From an uncultured Dehalococcoidia bacterium (GTDB lineage Bacteria; Chloroflexota; Dehalococcoidia; Lucifugimonadales; JADFKI01), in the NCBI GenBank assembly GCA_958295865.1, contig CATQHF010000001.1:744001-808000 (forward strand): DNA of 64,000 nt, written 5' to 3'. The translations under genes and the position numbers were made by a program. Below are positions 1 to 8,772 of this stretch, one piece after another (within the stretch, counting starts at the first letter, position 1; every line of letters begins with the position of its first letter). The notes beneath the pieces are model-generated. The model ran no database searches. It was not told the DNA's origin and was given only the letters and a program-made list of their open reading frames with translations.

Positions 1-103
1 GCAACCGTTATCAGCCGCCGAGAGGCCCCCTTTGCGGGGCAAATTGGGTGGTACCGCGAGATTTCAAAATCCCGTCCCTTTGTGTGGACGGGATTTTTTG
101 TGG
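1..103 (+). promoter_or_regulatory. T-box leader (3' half) of the ilvBNC operon
   Basis: The conserved T-box core TGGGTGGTACCGCG lies at 45-58. It is preceded by a GC-rich hairpin (about 25-40) and followed by an intrinsic terminator (66-99), the standard order of the 3' part of a T-box riboswitch. In this family an uncharged tRNA pairs with the T-box bulge and prevents termination, so the downstream operon is induced by amino acid shortage. The specifier loop that would show which tRNA is sensed lies upstream of the window. From the target genes, a tRNA for Leu, Ile or Val is expected (inference). Confidence 0.9.
66..99 (+). terminator. T-box regulated intrinsic terminator
   Basis: A perfect 12-bp stem (66-77 with 86-97) closes an 8-nt loop and ends in a run of six T (94-99). 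It sits directly after the T-box motif and 22 bases before ilvB. It is the terminator alternative of the T-box switch. Confidence 0.88.
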
Positions 104-121
104 ATATAGGAGAATCTGTAT

Positions 122-1822
122 ATGAAGATGAACGGCGGACAGATGGTCTGCGCGAGCCTGATTCGTGAGGGCGTGGATGTGATATTCGGGCTTCCGGGCG
201 GCGCGATACTGCCCCTGTATCAGATATTGCCGGAGTTCCCTGAGCTGCGGCATATATTGGTGCGGCATGAGCAGGGCGCGGCGCATGCGGCGGACGGCTA
301 TGCGCGCGTTACCGGACGCCCCGGCGTTGCCTGGGCGACATCGGGCCCGGGCGCGACTAATCTGGTTACGGGCATCGCCACGGCGCAGATGGACTCTGTG
401 CCGATGGTGGTCATCACGGGACAGGTTGGCAGGGCAGCCATCGGCTCCGATGCCTTTCAGGAGTGCGACACGACGGGCATCACGCTGCCCATAACCAAGC
501 ACAACTACCTCGTCATGAGCGCGGAGGAGATCCCGCGCGTAATCAGGGAAGCGTTTCACATAGCGAACACGGGCAGGCCGGGGCCTGTGCTGGTTGACAT
601 ACCTAAGGATGTGTTCACCGAGGTCGCCGAGTTCGAGTATCCCGATGAGGTTCATCTGCCCGGCTACAATCCGACGCTGAAGCCTCATTCCGGGCAGGTG
701 CGGCGCGCCGCGAAGCTCATCGAAGAGGCGGAGCGGCCGGTGATTATCGCGGGGCATGGCGTCATCATATCCAGGGCGTATGATGAGCTGCTGGAGCTTG
801 CGGAGAAGGCGCAAATCCCGGTCATAACCACGCTGCTGGGCGTGAGCAGCTTCCCGACGGGGCATGTGCTTTCGGCGGGCTGGCCCGGCATGCACGGCAT
901 GGCTTATGCCAGCCTCGCTATCGAGGAAGCGGACTTGCTGATTGCGCTGGGCATGCGCTTCGATGACAGGATTACGGGCGACACGCGCACATTCGCGGTC
1001 AATTCCAAGAAGATTCATGTGGACATAGACCCGTCTGAGATTGGCAAGAACATCAAGGTGGATGTGCCAATCGTGGGCGACCTCAAGCTCGTCTTGCAGG
1101 CGCTGAACAAGCGGGTGAAGCCGCTGCTGCACGGCGACTGGATAGCGCGCGTCGACCAGCTGCGGCGGGAGCATCCGCTGCACAGCGCGGACGACACCGA
1201 CTCGCTTCAGATGCGCTATGTGGTGCAGGCGATAGACGAGGCGACTAATGGGAACGCGGTTATCGTTACGGGTGTTGGACAGCATCAGATGTGGGCGGCG
1301 CAGTATTATTCGTTCAAGCGGCCTAATTCGCTGGTGTCGTCCTGTGGGTCGGGGGCGATGGGCTATGAGGTGCCGGGCGCGATGGGCGCTCAGGTTGGCG
1401 CGGAGGACCGCGTGGTGTGGTCGGTCGCGGGCGACGGCGGCTTCCAGATGACGATGGTGGAGCTTGCCACGATTGTGGAGAACAACATTCCGGTCAAGTT
1501 CGCCATAATGAACAACAACTCGCTGGGGATGGTGCGGCAGTGGCAGGACTTCTTCTATGAGAAGGATCATGTCGCGACGATTTACAGCGGCAACCCTGAC
1601 TTTGTGAGGCTCGCGCAGGCTTTTGGCATGCTCGGCATTCGGGTTACGGAGAAGAGCCAGGTGAGCGCGGCGGTGGAGCGGGCGATGCTTCATCCGGGGC
1701 CGGTCATCGTTGACTTCGTAATCGAGAACGCCGACAACGTGTATCCGATGATACCGGCCGGCATGTCGGTGGGGCAGCTCATCGAGGAGCCTGCTTCCGT
1801 ACTCGAGGAGGCGCTCGGATGA
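122..1822 (+). CDS. ilvB: acetolactate synthase large (catalytic) subunit
   Basis: Thiamine-diphosphate enzyme that condenses two pyruvates to acetolactate, or pyruvate with 2-oxobutyrate, the first common step of valine, leucine and isoleucine synthesis. At 566 aa it has the normal family length. Glu50 in the RHEQGAAHAADGYAR segment is the catalytic glutamate that activates the cofactor, and the GDG...NN cofactor-binding motif starts at residue 437. The ATG at 122 has an AGGAGA ribosome-binding site 8 nt upstream. The stop overlaps ilvN (ATGA), as expected for a two-subunit enzyme. Expression should be controlled by the T-box leader. Confidence 0.97.
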   Translation: MKMNGGQMVCASLIREGVDVIFGLPGGAILPLYQILPEFPELRHILVRHEQGAAHAADGYARVTGRPGVAWATSGPGATNLVTGIATAQMDSVPMVVITGQVGRAAIGSDAFQECDTTGITLPITKHNYLVMSAEEIPRVIREAFHIANTGRPGPVLVDIPKDVFTEVAEFEYPDEVHLPGYNPTLKPHSGQVRRAAKLIEEAERPVIIAGHGVIISRAYDELLELAEKAQIPVITTLLGVSSFPTGHVLSAGWPGMHGMAYASLAIEEADLLIALGMRFDDRITGDTRTFAVNSKKIHVDIDPSEIGKNIKVDVPIVGDLKLVLQALNKRVKPLLHGDWIARVDQLRREHPLHSADDTDSLQMRYVVQAIDEATNGNAVIVTGVGQHQMWAAQYYSFKRPNSLVSSCGSGAMGYEVPGAMGAQVGAEDRVVWSVAGDGGFQMTMVELATIVENNIPVKFAIMNNNSLGMVRQWQDFFYEKDHVATIYSGNPDFVRLAQAFGMLGIRVTEKSQVSAAVERAMLHPGPVIVDFVIENADNVYPMIPAGMSVGQLIEEPASVLEEALG

Positions 1823-2388
1823 CGATGACGGCAACATCCAGCAAGCACACGATAACGGCGCTCGTGGAGGACAAGCCGGGCGTGCTGAATCGCGTCGCCA
1901 GCATGTTCAGGCGTCGCGGGTTCAACATATCCAGCCTCGCGGTGGGCAACAGCGAGATTCCCAACCTGTCGCGCATGACCTTCGTCGTGGAAGGCGACAG
2001 CCGCACGGTGGAGCAGGTTACGAAGCATCTGCACAAGCTGATCGATGTCATCAAGGTGTCGGATATATCGGATGACAACGCCGTGACGCGCGAGCTTGCG
2101 CTGATACGGGTGCGGACGAACTTGCAGACGCGCAGCGAGGTCATGCAGATTGTTGACCTCTTCCGCGCCAATGTCATCGATGTCGCGCCCGACAGCGTCA
2201 TAATCGAGGTAGTCGGGGACGAAGAGAAGGTGGACGCCTTGCAGAATCTGCTCGATTCGTTTGGCATCACGGAGGTTATGCGAACGGGCATCGTGGCTAT
2301 GACGCGCGGCATGAACGCGGACAACGGCGGCAGAAGGAACGGCGGCAGGAATAGAAGACCTAACATTACCGAAACCGGAAGTGTGTGA
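1819..2388 (+). CDS. ilvN: acetolactate synthase small (regulatory) subunit
   Basis: Regulatory subunit of acetolactate synthase, 189 aa. It has an N-terminal ACT domain (about residues 9-85, starting ITALVEDKPGVLNRVASMF) that binds the feedback inhibitor in this family, followed by the usual C-terminal domain. The start overlaps the ilvB stop by ATGA, implying translational coupling and balanced subunit synthesis. The last 20 residues are rich in Asn, Gly and Arg. The gene ends in TGA, one of many ordinary UGA stops here. Confidence 0.96.
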   Translation: MTMTATSSKHTITALVEDKPGVLNRVASMFRRRGFNISSLAVGNSEIPNLSRMTFVVEGDSRTVEQVTKHLHKLIDVIKVSDISDDNAVTRELALIRVRTNLQTRSEVMQIVDLFRANVIDVAPDSVIIEVVGDEEKVDALQNLLDSFGITEVMRTGIVAMTRGMNADNGGRRNGGRNRRPNITETGSV

Positions 2389-2430
2389 GGCAACGACACG
2401 CTTCAAAGCTTGACTGAAAGGAAAAACTAA

Positions 2431-3429
2431 ATGGCTACGATGTACTACGAGGCGGACGCCGATATGTCGCTGGTGGACGGCAAGACCTTCGGCATAATCG
2501 GCTATGGCAGCCAGGGGCACGCGCATGCGCTCAACCTGCACGACAACGGGCTTGATGTGATGGTGGGCTTGTATGAGGGCAGCGGCAGCATCGCCAAGGC
2601 GGAGGCGGACGGGCTGAAGGTCGGCATGGTTGCCGATGTCGCCGAGCAGTCGGACATCATCATGATGCTCATCCCCGATCATCTGCAATCCGAGGTGTAC
2701 GGGGAATCCATCCGACAGCACATGCTGCCGGGCAAGACGCTGATGTTCGCTCACGGCTTCAACATCCACTACAACACCATTCAAGCGCCTGAGGGCGTGG
2801 ATGTGTCTATGGTCGCGCCCAAGGCTCCCGGGCACCGCATGCGCGAGGTGTTCACCAAGGGTTCGGGCGTGCCGGGGCTGCTCGCGGTGCATCAGGATGC
2901 GACGGGCAGCGCGCACGCCGTCGGGCTGGCATACGCCAGGGGCGTGGGCTGCACGCGCGCGGGCGTGCTCGACACGACCTTCAAGGAAGAGACGGAGACC
3001 GACCTGTTCGGCGAGCAAGCGGTGTTGTGCGGCGGCGTTACGGCGCTGGTCAAGGCTGCGTATGAGACGCTCATCGAGGCGGGCTATCAGCCGGAGTCGG
3101 CGTACTTCGAGTGCATGCATGAGCTGAAGCTCATCGTCGATCTGCTGTATCAGGGCGGCATGGGCTACATGCGCTACTCGGTCAGCGACACCGCCGAATT
3201 CGGCGACTACACGCGCGGGCCGGTCGTGGTGGACGCGTCGGTGAAGGAGAACATGAAGCAGGTGCTGGCGCGCATACAGGACGGCAGCTTCGCCCGCGAG
3301 TGGATCGCGGAGAACGACGAGGGCCGCCCAACCTTCTATCGCATGCGCGAGGAGAACGCGGCGCATCCCATCGAAGAAGTCGGCAAGGAACTGCGCGGCA
3401 TGATGCCCTTCTTGCAGGATGTGGACTAG
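2431..3429 (+). CDS. ilvC: ketol-acid reductoisomerase
   Basis: Converts acetolactate to 2,3-dihydroxyisovalerate using NADPH and Mg2+, the second step of the valine/leucine/isoleucine pathway. The 332-aa length marks the short class I form. The nucleotide-binding [13 protein letters not shown] motif is at residues 24-36. The acidic metal site lies in [14 protein letters not shown], with a second acidic cluster around the glutamates of the C-terminal knotted domain. It starts 42 bases after ilvN with an AAGGA site 9 nt before the ATG. ilvD, needed for the next step, is not in the window. Confidence 0.97.
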   Translation: MATMYYEADADMSLVDGKTFGIIGYGSQGHAHALNLHDNGLDVMVGLYEGSGSIAKAEADGLKVGMVADVAEQSDIIMMLIPDHLQSEVYGESIRQHMLPGKTLMFAHGFNIHYNTIQAPEGVDVSMVAPKAPGHRMREVFTKGSGVPGLLAVHQDATGSAHAVGLAYARGVGCTRAGVLDTTFKEETETDLFGEQAVLCGGVTALVKAAYETLIEAGYQPESAYFECMHELKLIVDLLYQGGMGYMRYSVSDTAEFGDYTRGPVVVDASVKENMKQVLARIQDGSFAREWIAENDEGRPTFYRMREENAAHPIEEVGKELRGMMPFLQDVD

Positions 3430-3449
3430 GGTAGATTGGACGGGATTTC

Positions 3450-3665
3450 CTGTGAGTGTCATTCTGAGGGAAGCCGTTTTTCACGGTCATTCCGAACGGA
3501 GAGCAGCCGTCTTTCACACTGTCGTTCTGAACGGAGCGCACTTTCACCGTCATTCTGAACGGAGCATAGCGGAGTGAAGAATCTGAAATCGCTGAACGCC
3601 CGGCGATGCGTGGATTTTAGATTCCGAGCGCAGCGAGGAATAACGGGAAAGCTTGTATAGGATAA
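3450..3665. repeat. intergenic block of degenerate CATTCYGAACGGAG repeats
   Basis: Four imperfect copies of a motif like GTCATTCTGAACGGAGC lie in direct orientation (near 3458, 3488, 3520 and 3551). They end in a segment that recurs elsewhere in the window (GAATCT...GGATTTTAGATTCC). The same motif fills parts of 40.7-40.9, 42.3-42.5, 54.6-54.8 and 61.3 kb. I see no gene in 3430-3691. This copy lacks the terminal inverted repeats seen at 42300 and 54563. Confidence 0.7.
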
Positions 3666-3691
3666 TGACAGGAAGACCTGTATAGGATGAT

Positions 3692-4183
3692 ATGAGCGGG
3701 CATCACAAGTTCAGCGAACTCACCAAGGATTTCACGCCTGAGCAGAATAGGCGGATTGAGGCGCAAGTTGAGAAAACACTGGCGGAGATGGAGCGTGAAA
3801 GACATAGTGAAATCCATATTCCGCCCATTGCGCTTGAATGGTCTCAGTGGCATTGGTGGCAGGACATTGAGCGGGATGCGCGGCAGGGCGGCGCGGTAGC
3901 GCCGAATGGACAGCCGGGCGTCTATGAGGTCAAACTCGCCGATGAACGGAAGTTGCTGGCGATTGGAAGGGCGACCGACTTGCGGACGCAGATAAAGCAG
4001 GGACTGGTGCGCGGCAAGATTCATCATTCGGCGGGCAAGCGTATTCGAGCCGAAGAGGATGTTGATGATATAGGGATACGCTGGGCGGTTACGGACCGGC
4101 CGGCTGCGGTTGCGGAGGAATTGCACAGGCGGCATAAGGGAGGATTTGGAGGGCTGCCAAAGTATAGCGGGCAGGCGCGGTGA
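3692..4183 (+). CDS. GIY-YIG-like protein with antitoxin-type N-terminus
   Basis: A 163-aa protein of unknown role. Residues 73-160 resemble a small GIY-YIG fold: a GVYEVKL strand, LLAIGRATDLRTQI in place of the YIG strand and its helix, then a late Glu in AAVAEELHRRHK. The canonical YIG tyrosine is absent, so nuclease activity is uncertain. Residues 1-32 (KFSELTKDFTPEQNRRIEAQ) look like the segment before the helix-turn-helix in many XRE-type antitoxins, but no helix-turn-helix follows. An AGGA site lies about 5 nt before the ATG. The fold call is a pattern judgement only. Confidence 0.6.
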   Translation: MSGHHKFSELTKDFTPEQNRRIEAQVEKTLAEMERERHSEIHIPPIALEWSQWHWWQDIERDARQGGAVAPNGQPGVYEVKLADERKLLAIGRATDLRTQIKQGLVRGKIHHSAGKRIRAEEDVDDIGIRWAVTDRPAAVAEELHRRHKGGFGGLPKYSGQAR

Positions 4184-4210
4184 TGGCGTGCTTGTGGGAT
4201 GAGGAATAGA

Positions 4211-4804
4211 ATGGCAAGTCGGTTTGAGAAATTTACAGAGCGCGCTCGCAGAGTGTTGTCGTTGTCTCAAGAGGAGGCTCAGCGCTTCAACCACAACTAC
4301 ATCGGGCCGGAGCATATTCTGCTCGGTCTCATTCAAGAAATCGACGGCGCAGCTGCCATGGTACTTTTGAATCTTGATGTTGAGTTGCGACAAGTGCGCT
4401 CTGAAGTCGAGTCTATCGTAGGGCGAGGTGAGCACTCCACATCATCCGACGCAATTCGCTTGACTCCCCGCGCCAAGAAGGTCATTGAACTTGCTATTGA
4501 TGAGGCACGGCGGCACGATCATCACTATATCGGCACTGAGCATCTCCTGATTGGGCTGATGAGGGAAGGCGAGGGCGTCGCTGCTGTTGTGCTGGAGAGC
4601 CTTGGCATTGACTTGGAAAGGATACGCACTGAAATAAACTTAATCCTGCTCCAGACGCAATCGCAAGAACATTCCAACGAAAATTTACGCGAACGCATAC
4701 TAGAACTTTCACCGAGCGAGTTCCAAGAACTAGCCCGTGAATATCTGCGATCCAAAGGATTCGCTGACGCCGAGATAGAAATCGTCATAAGGATGAAGGT
4801 GTAA
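4211..4804 (+). CDS. orphan Clp N-terminal (double ClpN repeat) protein
   Basis: Two Clp-N repeats, as found at the N-terminus of ClpA/ClpC chaperones: FEKFTERARRVLSLSQEEA with HNYIGPEHILLGL, and LTPRAKKVIELAIDEARR with HHYIGTEHLLIGL. No AAA+ ATPase follows. The last 45 residues form a helical tail (LSPSEFQELAREYLRSKGF). Such stand-alone domains may act as adaptors or as a peptide-binding module for a ClpC partner (inference). I chose ATG 4211 rather than 4199 because GAGGA at 4201-4205 is spaced 5 nt from it and because the family begins with this residue pattern. The protein is 197 aa. Confidence 0.85.
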   Translation: MASRFEKFTERARRVLSLSQEEAQRFNHNYIGPEHILLGLIQEIDGAAAMVLLNLDVELRQVRSEVESIVGRGEHSTSSDAIRLTPRAKKVIELAIDEARRHDHHYIGTEHLLIGLMREGEGVAAVVLESLGIDLERIRTEINLILLQTQSQEHSNENLRERILELSPSEFQELAREYLRSKGFADAEIEIVIRMKV

Positions 4805-4833
4805 GGCTTCTTCGCCGATTTGGAGAATAGACA

Positions 4834-5019
4834 ATAACAACGACGGCTGAACCGGATACTACCAATGAGCGGCTTGCCAGAGTGGAAGCCACGGTGGAAG
4901 CGCTTGTGCGCGAGGTGAGCGATGTGAAGCAAGATATTCGCACATACTTTATCGCTATTCTCACAGTGATGATCACAATGTGGGTAACTTTGATAGTCGC
5001 TCTGATTTTGAGAACCTAG
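4834..5019 (+). CDS. small coiled-coil membrane protein, apparent ATA start
   Basis: After an in-frame stop at 4828-4830 an open frame encodes about 61 aa. A hydrophilic helix (ERLARVEATVEALVREVSD) is followed by a 20-residue membrane segment (FIAILTVMITMWVTLIVAL) ending LILRT. The layout suits a small tail-anchored membrane protein. No ATG, GTG or TTG lies near the N-terminus. The first canonical start is GTG 4882, inside the helix, whereas a GGAGA site at 4822-4826 is spaced 7 nt from the ATA at 4834. Either ATA is used or a mutation or sequencing error removed an ATG. Function unknown. Confidence 0.55.
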   Translation: MTTTAEPDTTNERLARVEATVEALVREVSDVKQDIRTYFIAILTVMITMWVTLIVALILRT

Positions 5020-5244
5020 TTGAGGAAGGAAAACGACATGAACCGCACGGAGGCATCCTTCGCAGTTCGCCGCAATGACCGGGTTATGGCAATGCTCGGT
5101 CTGGCGGACTGCGTTGTCCTTGGGTAGTCAGCGCATAGGTATCAGGTTTCAGGCGTCAGGTTGCAGGGTAAGGGCTTGGGGGTTGATGAACTGACACGCT
5201 GACGAACCGACTGACTGACTACTGAACACTTACAGGAGAGAGAA
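5020..5244 (+). other. intergenic region before leuA with one possible 29-codon ORF
   Basis: The only gene-like feature is a short frame, ATG 5038 to TAG 5127, with a GGAAGG ribosome-binding-like site 7 nt before the ATG. Its product (starting MNRTEASFAVRRNDRV) resembles nothing I know. From 5130 to 5230 there are short direct repeats (CAGGTTTCAGGCGTCAGG and a run of CTGAC). I see no terminator or T-box here. Confidence 0.3.
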
Positions 5245-6798
5245 ATGTCTGAAGACAAGGTGATAATTTTCGATACGACGCTGCGAGACGGCGAGCAGTC
5301 GGCGGGCATCGGGCTGACGACGCACGAGAAGATGGAGATTGCGCGCCAGCTCGACAGGCTGGGCGTGGATGTGATAGAGGCCGGATTTGCGGCAAGCTCG
5401 CCCGGCGACTTCGAGTCGGTGCGGGCAATCGCGCGCGAGGTGCGCCGCCCGGTCATCGCGTCGCTCGCCCGCTGCGTGCTGTCCGATGTGGACGCCGCAT
5501 GGGAGGCGATCAAGGACGCCGAGCGCCCGCGCATCCATGTGTTCATATCCAGCTCCGATGTGCAGATAATGAACCAGCTCCGCAAGAACCCGGAAGAGGT
5601 TATGGACATGGCGATTGCGTCGGTGGAGCGCGCCAAGAGCTACTGCGACGATGTCGAGTTCTCGCCGATGGACGCCACGCGCACCGACATCGAGTATCTG
5701 TACAAGATGCTGGAGGGCGCGATAGCGGCGGGCGCGACGACTATCAATATCCCGGATACGGTGGGCTATGTGATGCCCTGGGAGTTCCGCGAGCGCATCC
5801 GGCTCATCAAGGAGAATGTGCCTAACATCGACAAGGCGACGCTGAGCGTTCACTGCCACAACGACCTGGGTCAGGCGGTCGGGAACAGCCTCGCCGCCGT
5901 CGCGGAGGGCGCGCGTCAGGTCGAGGGCTGCATCAACGGGCTGGGCGAGCGCGCGGGTAACGCGGCGCTGGAAGAGGTCATCATGGCGCTGGAGACGCGC
6001 GAAGACCTGTACGGCGTTGGGACAAATATCAACACGCGCCAGATATACCGCACGAGCCGGCTGGTGAGCGACATCACCGGCTTCCCGGTGCAGCCGAACA
6101 AGGCGGTCGTGGGCGCTAACGCCTTCCGCCACGCCTCCGGCATCCACCAGGACGGCGTGCTGAAAGAGCGCACTACCTTCGAGATTATGGACCCGCAGTC
6201 CATTGGCTGGCCGAGCAACGAGCTGGTGCTGGGCAAGCTCAGCGGCAGGGCAGGGCTTCGGGCGCGCCTGGATGAGCTGGGCTATCATCTGGAGCAGGCT
6301 GAGCTGAACGAGGCGTTCGAAGCGTTCAAGAACTTGGCTGACCGCAAGCCTGAGGTTACGAACGCGGACCTGGTCGCGCTTATGTCCAGCCAGCGCCGAA
6401 TCGCGGATGTGCCTTCGGTCTATTCGCTGGAGCATATCCAGGTAACCTGCGGCAATCACGATGTCCCTACCGCTACGGTTACGCTGGTTGACAGCGATGA
6501 CAACTCCAGCACGGACGCCGCCACCGGCACGGGCCCCATAGACGCTGTGTACAAGGCGATCAACCGCATCGTCGATGTGCCTAACAGGTTGACGGAGTAT
6601 CGCGTGGACGCCGTGACGGAGGGCATCGACGCGCTTGGCGATGTTACCATTCGCATCGAGAAGGACCAGCGAGCGTATGTCGGGCGCGGCTCGGACACCG
6701 ACATCATAGTCGCAAGCGCCAAGGCGTACATGAACGCGCTGAACCGCCTCATCGCCACCGAGGACATGCGCCCCACGGAGGAAGTGCCAATCTCTTAG
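5245..6798 (+). CDS. leuA: 2-isopropylmalate synthase
   Basis: Condenses 2-oxoisovalerate with acetyl-CoA to 2-isopropylmalate, the first committed step of leucine synthesis. The N-terminal TIM barrel begins with DTTLRDGEQSAG (residues 10-21), which supplies the catalytic Arg and a metal-binding Asp. The other metal ligands are in the HCHNDLG motif. The linker and the C-terminal LeuA dimerisation/allosteric domain (about 390-500) are present, so leucine feedback is expected. At 517 aa this is the standard bacterial form. An AGGAGAG site lies 5 nt before the ATG. It is the head of the leuA-leuC-leuD cluster. Confidence 0.96.
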   Translation: MSEDKVIIFDTTLRDGEQSAGIGLTTHEKMEIARQLDRLGVDVIEAGFAASSPGDFESVRAIAREVRRPVIASLARCVLSDVDAAWEAIKDAERPRIHVFISSSDVQIMNQLRKNPEEVMDMAIASVERAKSYCDDVEFSPMDATRTDIEYLYKMLEGAIAAGATTINIPDTVGYVMPWEFRERIRLIKENVPNIDKATLSVHCHNDLGQAVGNSLAAVAEGARQVEGCINGLGERAGNAALEEVIMALETREDLYGVGTNINTRQIYRTSRLVSDITGFPVQPNKAVVGANAFRHASGIHQDGVLKERTTFEIMDPQSIGWPSNELVLGKLSGRAGLRARLDELGYHLEQAELNEAFEAFKNLADRKPEVTNADLVALMSSQRRIADVPSVYSLEHIQVTCGNHDVPTATVTLVDSDDNSSTDAATGTGPIDAVYKAINRIVDVPNRLTEYRVDAVTEGIDALGDVTIRIEKDQRAYVGRGSDTDIIVASAKAYMNALNRLIATEDMRPTEEVPIS

Positions 6799-6822
6799 CG
6801 CATCAGCCGAGATTTCAAACCA

Positions 6823-6851
6823 ATGAGGGCGGCAGAGAAAGCCGCCCTCAT
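6823..6851 (+). other. perfect 11-bp hairpin between leuA and leuC
   Basis: ATGAGGGCGGC (6823-6833) pairs perfectly with 6841-6851 around an AGAGAAA loop. No T run follows, so it is not a standard intrinsic terminator. It sits 24 bases after the leuA stop and 32 before the leuC start and would form in the leuA-leuC mRNA. It may tune downstream translation or mRNA stability (inference). Confidence 0.6.
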
Positions 6852-6882
6852 GAATATACAGAACGCGAGGTTTTTGAGACAA

Positions 6883-8283
6883 ATGCCACCAAAGACGATT
6901 TTCGAGAAGATATGGGACAGCCATGTAGTCCATGAGGAGGCGGGACAGCCCACAATCCTGTATGTTGACCTGCATCTGGTTCACGAAGTTACATCGCCGC
7001 AAGCCTTCGAAGGGCTGCGAATGACGGGACGGCGTGTGCGCCGCACAGACTTGACCGTCGCCACCGCGGACCACAACACGCCCACCTGGGATCTCGCCCT
7101 GCCCATTACCGACCCCATCGCGCAGCAGCAGCTGGACGCGCTGACCCGCAACTGCGAAGAGTTCGGCATAACGCTCTATGACAGGTTCAGCCCGCTTCAG
7201 GGCATCGTGCATGTCATTGGGCCGGAGCAGGGCTACACGCAGCCGGGCAAGGTCATCGTGTGCGGTGATAGCCATACATCCACGCACGGCGCGTTCGGCG
7301 CGTTTGCGATGGGCATCGGCACATCCGAGGTTGAGCATGTGCTTGCCACTCAGACGCTGCGGCAGTTCAAGCCTCAGACGATGGAGATTCGCGTCAATGG
7401 CAAACTGCCCGCCGGCGTCACCGCCAAGGATGTGGTGCTTAGCATCATCGGCAAAATTGGCGTTGCGGGAGCGACCGGCCATGTCATCGAGTACACCGGC
7501 GAGGTGATACGCTCGCTCTCGATGGAGGGCCGAATGACCGTGTGCAACATGTCCATCGAGGGCGGAGGGCGCGCGGGCATGATTGCGCCCGACGACACTA
7601 CCTTCGAGTACATGCGAGGGCGCGCGCAAGTGCCGCAGGGCGACGACTTCGACGCCGCCGTCGAAGAGTGGCGCAGCCTCGCCACCGATGAGGGCGCGGT
7701 CTATGACAGCCTCGTAGAGATCGACGGCTCGGCGCTTGAGCCACATGTTACCTGGGGCACGAACCCGGGCATGGTTGCGCCGGTTACTAGCCGCGTCCCC
7801 GACCCGAACTCATACCAAGACGCGGGCGAGAAGGAATCGGCTGAGCGCGCGCTCGAGTACATGGGACTTGAGCCGAACACGCCCATTCAGGACATCAAGC
7901 TCGACAGGATATTCATCGGCTCTTGCACGAACTCGCGCATTGACGACCTGCGCGCCGCCGCTGAGGTGGCGAGGGGCAAGAAAGTCAGCGATGATGTGTA
8001 CGCGATGGTCGTGCCCGGCTCAGCCGCCATCAAGAAGCAGGCTGAGGATGAGGGCTTGGACGCCATATTCACGGACGCGGGCTTCGACTGGCGCGTGGCG
8101 GGCTGCTCGATGTGCCTGGGGATGAACCCTGACATCATACAGCCGGGCGAGCGCTGCGCCTCCACATCCAATCGCAACTTTGAGGGACGGCAGGGCAAGG
8201 GAGGCCGCACGCATCTCGTAAGCCCCGAAATGGCGGCGGCGGCGGCAATCGCCGGGCGCTTCGTGGACATACGGGAGTGGTAG
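6883..8283 (+). CDS. leuC: 3-isopropylmalate dehydratase large subunit
   Basis: Aconitase-family [4Fe-4S] subunit that isomerises 2-isopropylmalate to 3-isopropylmalate together with LeuD. The three cluster cysteines are Cys348 (IGSCTNSR), Cys408 and Cys411 ([11 protein letters not shown]). The substrate-site signature [20 protein letters not shown] is present. The frame is open from 6823, but that start lies inside the hairpin. ATG 6883 gives the family N-terminus [16 protein letters not shown] and exactly 466 aa, the usual LeuC length. The last 15 codons were copied into a downstream tandem duplication. leuB is not in the window. Confidence 0.96.
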   Translation: MPPKTIFEKIWDSHVVHEEAGQPTILYVDLHLVHEVTSPQAFEGLRMTGRRVRRTDLTVATADHNTPTWDLALPITDPIAQQQLDALTRNCEEFGITLYDRFSPLQGIVHVIGPEQGYTQPGKVIVCGDSHTSTHGAFGAFAMGIGTSEVEHVLATQTLRQFKPQTMEIRVNGKLPAGVTAKDVVLSIIGKIGVAGATGHVIEYTGEVIRSLSMEGRMTVCNMSIEGGGRAGMIAPDDTTFEYMRGRAQVPQGDDFDAAVEEWRSLATDEGAVYDSLVEIDGSALEPHVTWGTNPGMVAPVTSRVPDPNSYQDAGEKESAERALEYMGLEPNTPIQDIKLDRIFIGSCTNSRIDDLRAAAEVARGKKVSDDVYAMVVPGSAAIKKQAEDEGLDAIFTDAGFDWRVAGCSMCLGMNPDIIQPGERCASTSNRNFEGRQGKGGRTHLVSPEMAAAAAIAGRFVDIREW

Positions 8284-8314
8284 CGGGCGCGTTCCAAGGG
8301 AGAGGTGTGGATGA

Positions 8315-8758
8315 GTGAACCCCGGACGGCGTAACCCCATGTCGTCAAGGCATTTTCCGCGTCTGGAGATAGCCTACTCCTCGCTGTACCTGGCTCTGCT
8401 GATTCCGGGCATAGTGTTTGTGGTATGGTATGAGTATGCGTACAGGGTTGGCGACAGCGCGGCCGAAACTGCGTATGCCATTCTTGTGGGCGTAGGGTAT
8501 GTCGGAGTGGCGGACGCCGCGATTACCGTTGGCGTCATCGAAGGAGGTATTGCGATTATGGTGCTCGCAAGGATTTGGCTTGAAAGGCGAGAGCAAATAA
8601 GCTTTGAGCAGGGAGTAGAACAGGGGATAGAGCAAGGGAGAGGGCAGGGGAGAGAAAATACCCAGAGGAAATGGGAGGCTTGGAATAATCGCCGTCTGCT
8701 GGCGATAGAGGAAGGGCGCGAGTTCGACGAGCCGCCGCCGCGCCTCGATGACGAATAA
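8315..8758 (+). CDS. membrane protein with repetitive charged tail, copy 1
   Basis: A 147-aa protein of unknown function. It has two hydrophobic segments (about residues 20-45 and 55-85), an IWLERREQ cytoplasmic junction, then a polar coiled tail with repeated EQG units (EQGVEQGIEQGRGQGRE), ending in a conserved EGREFDEPPPRL motif. GTG 8315 has an AGAGG site 8-9 nt upstream; an internal ATG at 8339 is the alternative start. A near-identical second copy lies at 9143-9559. It sits between leuC and leuD, but nothing suggests a role in leucine synthesis. Confidence 0.7.
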   Translation: MNPGRRNPMSSRHFPRLEIAYSSLYLALLIPGIVFVVWYEYAYRVGDSAAETAYAILVGVGYVGVADAAITVGVIEGGIAIMVLARIWLERREQISFEQGVEQGIEQGRGQGRENTQRKWEAWNNRRLLAIEEGREFDEPPPRLDDE

Positions 8759-8772
8759 GGGGTGTTGCGATT

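Noticed and set aside
11..3462. Long minus-strand frames opposite ilvB and ilvN-ilvC (11-1837 and 1690-3462).
   Set aside because: They are His/Arg-rich antisense shadows of well-conserved plus-strand genes, with no family motifs or ribosome-binding sites.
6823..6882. leuC start at 6823.
   Set aside because: That start is within a perfect hairpin and adds 20 residues not typical of LeuC; ATG 6883 gives the family N-terminus and 466 aa.
5230..7746. An 838-codon minus-strand frame opposite leuA and leuC.
   Set aside because: A high-GC shadow frame; leuA and leuC on the other strand carry all conserved motifs.
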